A DNA stretch of 64,000 nucleotides from Silurus meridionalis (Eukaryota > Chordata > Actinopteri > Siluriformes > Siluridae). The stretch covers positions 15,593,889 through 15,657,888 of the forward strand of contig NC_060896.1 of NCBI RefSeq assembly GCF_014805685.1, read 5' to 3'. This document shows, piece by piece, positions 61,721-64,000 of this stretch. A program made the translations under genes and the position numbers. Under the pieces are notes generated by a model. That model did not search any database. It was given only the letters and a program-made list of their open reading frames with translations, and was not told the origin of the DNA. Every line of letters begins with the position of its first letter. The stretch's first letter is position 1.

Positions 61721-62270
61721 GGATTTGTATAGATGGCTTGCATCATAAAAGATTTAAGATAAATTATTCTGAACTTTTGTCAATTAAATGCATTAAATGA
61801 CTTTGAAGGCAATTGAGATCTCATTTAAAACTCGCACCTGTTGTTATGAAACATCTAGCTATAATATTTGTACTTGTCACACTTTACAACCATTTAAAAC
61901 TTATTAACGTATAATCATTTCACGGTCATTTTGATGCTGTTCCCGTACACAGTGGTGTTTCGTCAGTGAAACTTATTCATGTATGGAGGTCTGACCTGTC
62001 CTGCAAACCACACCTTTAGGTTGGAGGTGACAAAAGATTTTTCAATGGGTCACAACAATAAACATATTTGAGAGGGTGCCAATGGACATTGATGTCTTCC
62101 CGTAGTGGGAGGACACTTTCTATGAGCAAGGTACACAAACCTTAGTTGACACAATGGACTTGGTGCAGAATATGATTTTGCAGACTGAATATAATCTTAA
62201 ACAAGCACATGCAGAGGCAAACCTGGCTAAGAGGACTGCAACAGCCTATCCAGCTTATCCACCCACAGGT
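61721..62270 (+). other. Decayed continuation of the envelope-like region
   Basis: One frame has a Cys-dense patch (TCCYETSSYNICTCH, about 61840-61885). Another, 62154-62280, has a helical segment (MILQTEYNLKQAHAEANLAK). Not annotated as genes because each is short and stops are frequent. Confidence 0.35.
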
Positions 62271-62288
62271 TCAATTAGCTCAAACATC

Positions 62289-62666
62289 TCACTTTTTGTG
62301 TTTTCTCTGCAGGTGGCTGGTGCAGGAATGAGGGACCAGTGAACGAAGAGTTCTGCACCAGGTGGTATGCAACCAAGGACCTTGACACGTGATCTGCAAG
62401 GTTTTGGTCTGTATGCACATAATGCCACTGCTCCGGTCTTGAAGTTTGATAGATACATTGGACACTATTTTGAACATACACATAGAATCGTTTGACTTAT
62501 TATAGCCGTAACCTAGCACTACTTTGCTGTCTGTAAAGAAACTTATGTCATTCAACTTTAGGTCTAGTTCGTCCTGTATGAGATCCCCCATCTCTACTGC
62601 TAAAATGAAAGCAGATAGCTGAACCCTTGTGATTGTGGGTTCAGACAGGGGTGGTGCCTTGCCCAT
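62289..62666 (-). pseudogene. BEL/Pao RNase H-like domain
   Basis: 'ITRVQLSAFILAVEMGDLIQ' (PRLEL-type block), DISFFTDSKVVLGY (catalytic TDSK), then frame shifts: QWHYVHTDQNLADHVSRSL continues in the frame 62481-62275. RNase H degrades the RNA strand during reverse transcription. The preceding connection piece (62847-62667) is present in other frames. Confidence 0.8.
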
Positions 62667-62847
62667 AACGAATCCTAAATTAACTCCACTTAGATATTCC
62701 TCAACAGGCCTAAACTTTACTTTGTGGGTAAAGTTTCTTCACTCAGATCTAAGTCCTTGATTACTGGAGCACAATCTTCAGATGGCAAAGCTTCCATGAC
62801 TGTCTGAGAGTTCGACGCAAACTTGGTTTGAGGTTTGACTCTGTAAG

Positions 62848-63521
62848 CTAGGTCTGTGTCCATTTAAGCAAATCTATTGCTTCAGCTTCAGAAGGTACAA
62901 ACGCCAAACCATCGTCAACATTGAAATGTCTCTTCACAAACTTGAGAGTATCTACCCCATACTCTTGCAAGCCTTCTCTGATGGCTCTTCGCAGTCCTTC
63001 AATGGTCACAGCAGAAAAAATAATTGCTAATTTGCCAAAAAGGTTATCTTCCATCCGATACCTAATTTCTTTGTTCAGGTCATTGTCCCTGTGCCAAAGA
63101 AAATGCAGAAAGTTGAAATGTTCATGCACCAAGAAACAGTAGAACATCTGCTGGATGTCTGTTAAGATTGCAACCTTCTCTTTCTGAAATTGTAGCAGGA
63201 TGCCTATAAGGGAGTTTTTAAGGTCAGAGCCTGTCAGGAGCACATCCTTAAGAGAGAGGCTGGAGTATTGTGCACTGGAGTCAAAACCACCCTGATCTGG
63301 TTTGGATGGTAGAACCCAAATGTCAGAAGATACCAGCATTTTTCCTCTTTTCTTAGTGGCTGTGCTACCTCAGCCTGTCCATTGGCAAAGATCTTATCCA
63401 TGAATTCCACATACTGTTTCTGCATCTCAGGTTTTCTCTTCAGGGTACGTTGCAGGGATATAAATTGATTAACAACTTGCTCTTTATTGTTTGGCAATGG
63501 CTGGCATGGCTCTCTGAACAA
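62848..63521 (-). pseudogene. BEL/Pao reverse transcriptase
   Basis: The N-terminal piece has 'FREPCQPLPNNKEQVVNQFI', 'RKPEMQKQYVEFMDKIF' and CWYLLTFGFYHPNQIRVV. In the next frame follow 'FDSSAQYSSLSLKDVLLTGS', 'VAILTDIQQMFYCFLVHEHF' (first catalytic Asp), FLWHRDN and 'KRHFNVDDGLAFVPSEAEAI'. The catalytic YVDD reads NVDD but both Asp are kept. One frameshift around 63300 separates the parts. Confidence 0.85.
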
Positions 63522-63715
63522 TAGAAGAGCTACCCAGCATTGTTTCTGTAGACGTTTGCATCCATTATTTTTAGGAAAGCTTACATGGATGGAGCAGGTT
63601 TGTTGTCACGCTCAATTCAGTTAAACACTGTCTTACCCAGCATTTTTTAAGGTGCTTTACCAGACATATAACAGTTTTGCTGCATCTCCTTTACCTGCAT
63701 AAAGCTTGTACAGGG

Positions 63716-63935
63716 TTAAAAAATGTTGGTCTTGAAAGTGTTAACTGCTGGCTTATGTGCGTTACCCAGGCACACTTCTCCTATTACTACCCAGTCGTTG
63801 AGCACAGGGGGCATTGTTTGGTCTATTAACCTGCTGCCTGACCTTGTAGGATTTATGGCATTTCTTACTAGTAGAAGTAGTATATCTATTTCTGCTAACC
63901 CAGCCATTAGGGTTGCACAAGCCAGTGCAGTCTTA
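63716..63935 (-). pseudogene. BEL/Pao pol linker fragment
   Basis: The frame AEIDILLLLVRNAIN ... WVVIGEVCLGNAHKPAVNTF matches the region between protease and RT in BEL/Pao pol (IGRD..., LGWVIVGEVCLG). In the family this block is followed by a linker to RT, here decayed between 63522 and 63715. Confidence 0.75.
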
Positions 63936-64000
63936 GCGCCGGTCCCAAGCCCGAATAAATGGGAAGGGTTGCGCTAGGAAGGGCATCCAGCGTAAAAACA
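63936..64000 (+). mobile_element. Fragment of a dispersed repeat running off the window
   Basis: CCGGTCCCAAGCCCGAATAA and GGGTTGCGCTAGGAAGGGCA belong to a repeat I have seen at the front of fish non-LTR elements. Too short to classify. Confidence 0.4.

Larger units (their letters stand above)
62275..63935 (-). mobile_element. BEL/Pao LTR retrotransposon pol fragment
   Basis: On the minus strand, from right to left: the linker before RT (63907-63716, 'VVIGEVCLGNAHKPAVNTFK'), pre-RT and RT start (63521-63234), RT core (63339-62848) and RNase H (62666-62289). This order is standard for BEL/Pao. No LTRs, gag, protease or integrase are recognised; it stops at about 62275 against the envelope-like region on the opposite strand. 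Confidence 0.85.

Noticed and set aside
60478..63935. A single BEL element carrying an envelope gene
   Set aside because: The envelope-like frames are on the plus strand and BEL pol on the minus strand, so they cannot be one colinear element here.

Overview
This 64-kb window looks like ray-finned fish (teleost) chromosomal DNA. The evidence is eukaryotic: AT-rich non-coding DNA, (TA)n/(CA)n/(TC)n microsatellites, a tRNA-derived SINE, splice-site-bounded exons, and remnants of the broad retroelement mix typical of fish (L2, several CR1/Rex/L2-like Jockey-superfamily LINEs, RTE-like and L1/Tx1-like LINEs, Gmr1-like gypsy, BEL/Pao, DIRS, Tc1/mariner, hAT, piggyBac). An otophysan such as a catfish is my guess from the SINE and L2 3' ends; that part is weak inference. 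No prokaryotic operon, CRISPR array or rRNA is present.

Layout. 1-6.2 kb: same-strand LINE 'A' copies, one nested in another, plus a dead piggyBac transposase. 6.6-7.5 kb: RTE-like LINE. 8.6-11.7 kb: one SINE split by an L2 LINE and again by a Tc1-like element. 11.8-14.5 kb: gypsy fragments, LINE 'D' fragments and a minisatellite. 14.5-19.6 kb: LINE D, a deleted Gmr1-like LTR element, a minus-strand LTR leader, a Tc1-like element and a solo LTR. 20-22.9 kb: LINE D and a large hairpin with a (TA)n loop. 22.9-27.6 kb: two further Gmr1-like gypsy remnants in which integrase lies before RT/RNase H. 28.1-33.8 kb: the best host-gene signal, a multi-exon gene related to fish SAMD3-like proteins (plus strand) with a divergent gene fragment upstream. 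It carries stop codons and is cut in its last coding exon by LINE B1 (33.8-37.3 kb). 38-40.5 kb: LINE fragments in opposite orientations and two hAT fragments. 41.6-46.2 kb: a DIRS element interrupted by LINE B2 with an 8-bp target duplication. 46.5-49.6 kb: more LINE and DIRS pieces. 50.0-50.6 kb: an orphan Pro/Ser-rich last exon. 50.7-59.0 kb: LINE C (minus) interrupted by a nearly full-length L2 (plus). 59-62.3 kb: an LTR-like stretch and envelope-like open frames. 62.3-63.9 kb: BEL/Pao pol (minus).

Almost every coding frame is broken, so the genes do not form a working pathway. What the window records is a sequence of insertions: nesting order, target duplications, solo-LTR formation and shared internal deletions can be read directly. 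Letters A-D for LINE families are labels used only in this annotation. Family names come from recognising protein motifs, without database searches.
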